Made by a program: the position numbers and the translations under genes. Below, in pieces: positions 5,805 through 6,125 of a stretch of 6,125 nt of DNA. The notes under the pieces were generated by a model. The model saw nothing but the letters and a program-made list of their open reading frames with translations. It was not told the DNA's origin and searched no databases. Location of the stretch: NCBI GenBank assembly GCA_016764835.1, contig JAESRD010000279.1, positions 1 to 6,125 of the forward strand, read 5' to 3'. This DNA is from Paracoccaceae bacterium. Lineage in GTDB: Bacteria > Pseudomonadota > Alphaproteobacteria > Rhodobacterales > Rhodobacteraceae. Numbering within the stretch: the stretch's first letter is position 1; every line of letters begins with the position of its first letter.

Positions 5805-6125
<321 letters not shown>

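Overview
The window reads as chromosomal housekeeping DNA from an alphaproteobacterium, most likely a marine Rhodobacterales (Roseobacter-type) organism. This rests on recall of protein similarity: the AhcY C-terminus, the small DUF2853 and EVE proteins, the divergent HemD, and the tsaD/hemD head-to-head layout with a mitofilin-like gene after hemD. Base composition is moderately GC-rich. I saw no tRNA, rRNA, CRISPR, insertion sequence, phage or plasmid gene.

Layout. (1) 1-905, plus strand: the 3' two thirds of ahcY (S-adenosylhomocysteine hydrolase), cut by the left edge and followed by a likely terminator. (2) 906-1290: a 385-base gap without a convincing gene, holding short direct and inverted repeats. 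(3) 1291-1632, plus: a DUF2853 protein, closed by a strong terminator at 1680-1717. (4) 1633-1942: a convergent gap with a second GC-rich hairpin near its right end. (5) 1943-4947, minus: tsaD, gpsA, an EVE-domain gene and a DUF1761 membrane protein, in that transcription order. tsaD and gpsA overlap by 4 bases, gpsA and the EVE gene are 2 bases apart, and the DUF1761 gene follows after 76 bases with its own possible promoter. (6) 4966-5721, plus: hemD, diverging from tsaD across a very short gap that carries a perfect 7-base inverted repeat. (7) 5805 to the right edge, plus: the N-terminus of a very acidic protein that enters a pure (Glu-Pro)n repeat encoded by 11 identical GAGCCA units and is still open at the edge. 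By position after hemD it is probably the bacterial mitofilin/Mic60-like (COG4223) protein.

How the genes relate. The minus-strand operon joins tRNA t6A modification (TsaD), glycerol-3-phosphate supply for phospholipid synthesis (GpsA) and an EVE protein of a fold that recognises modified bases. The plus-strand pair joins tetrapyrrole synthesis (HemD) to a probable envelope-organising protein. AhcY serves the methyl cycle. Most of the window is ordinary core genome. The less ordinary parts are the expanded GAGCCA/(EP)n tract, the unsettled tsaD/hemD starts around an inverted repeat, the paired C7/G7 hairpin inside hemD, and the structured convergent intergenic region. I found nothing that I could honestly call a new biological system.
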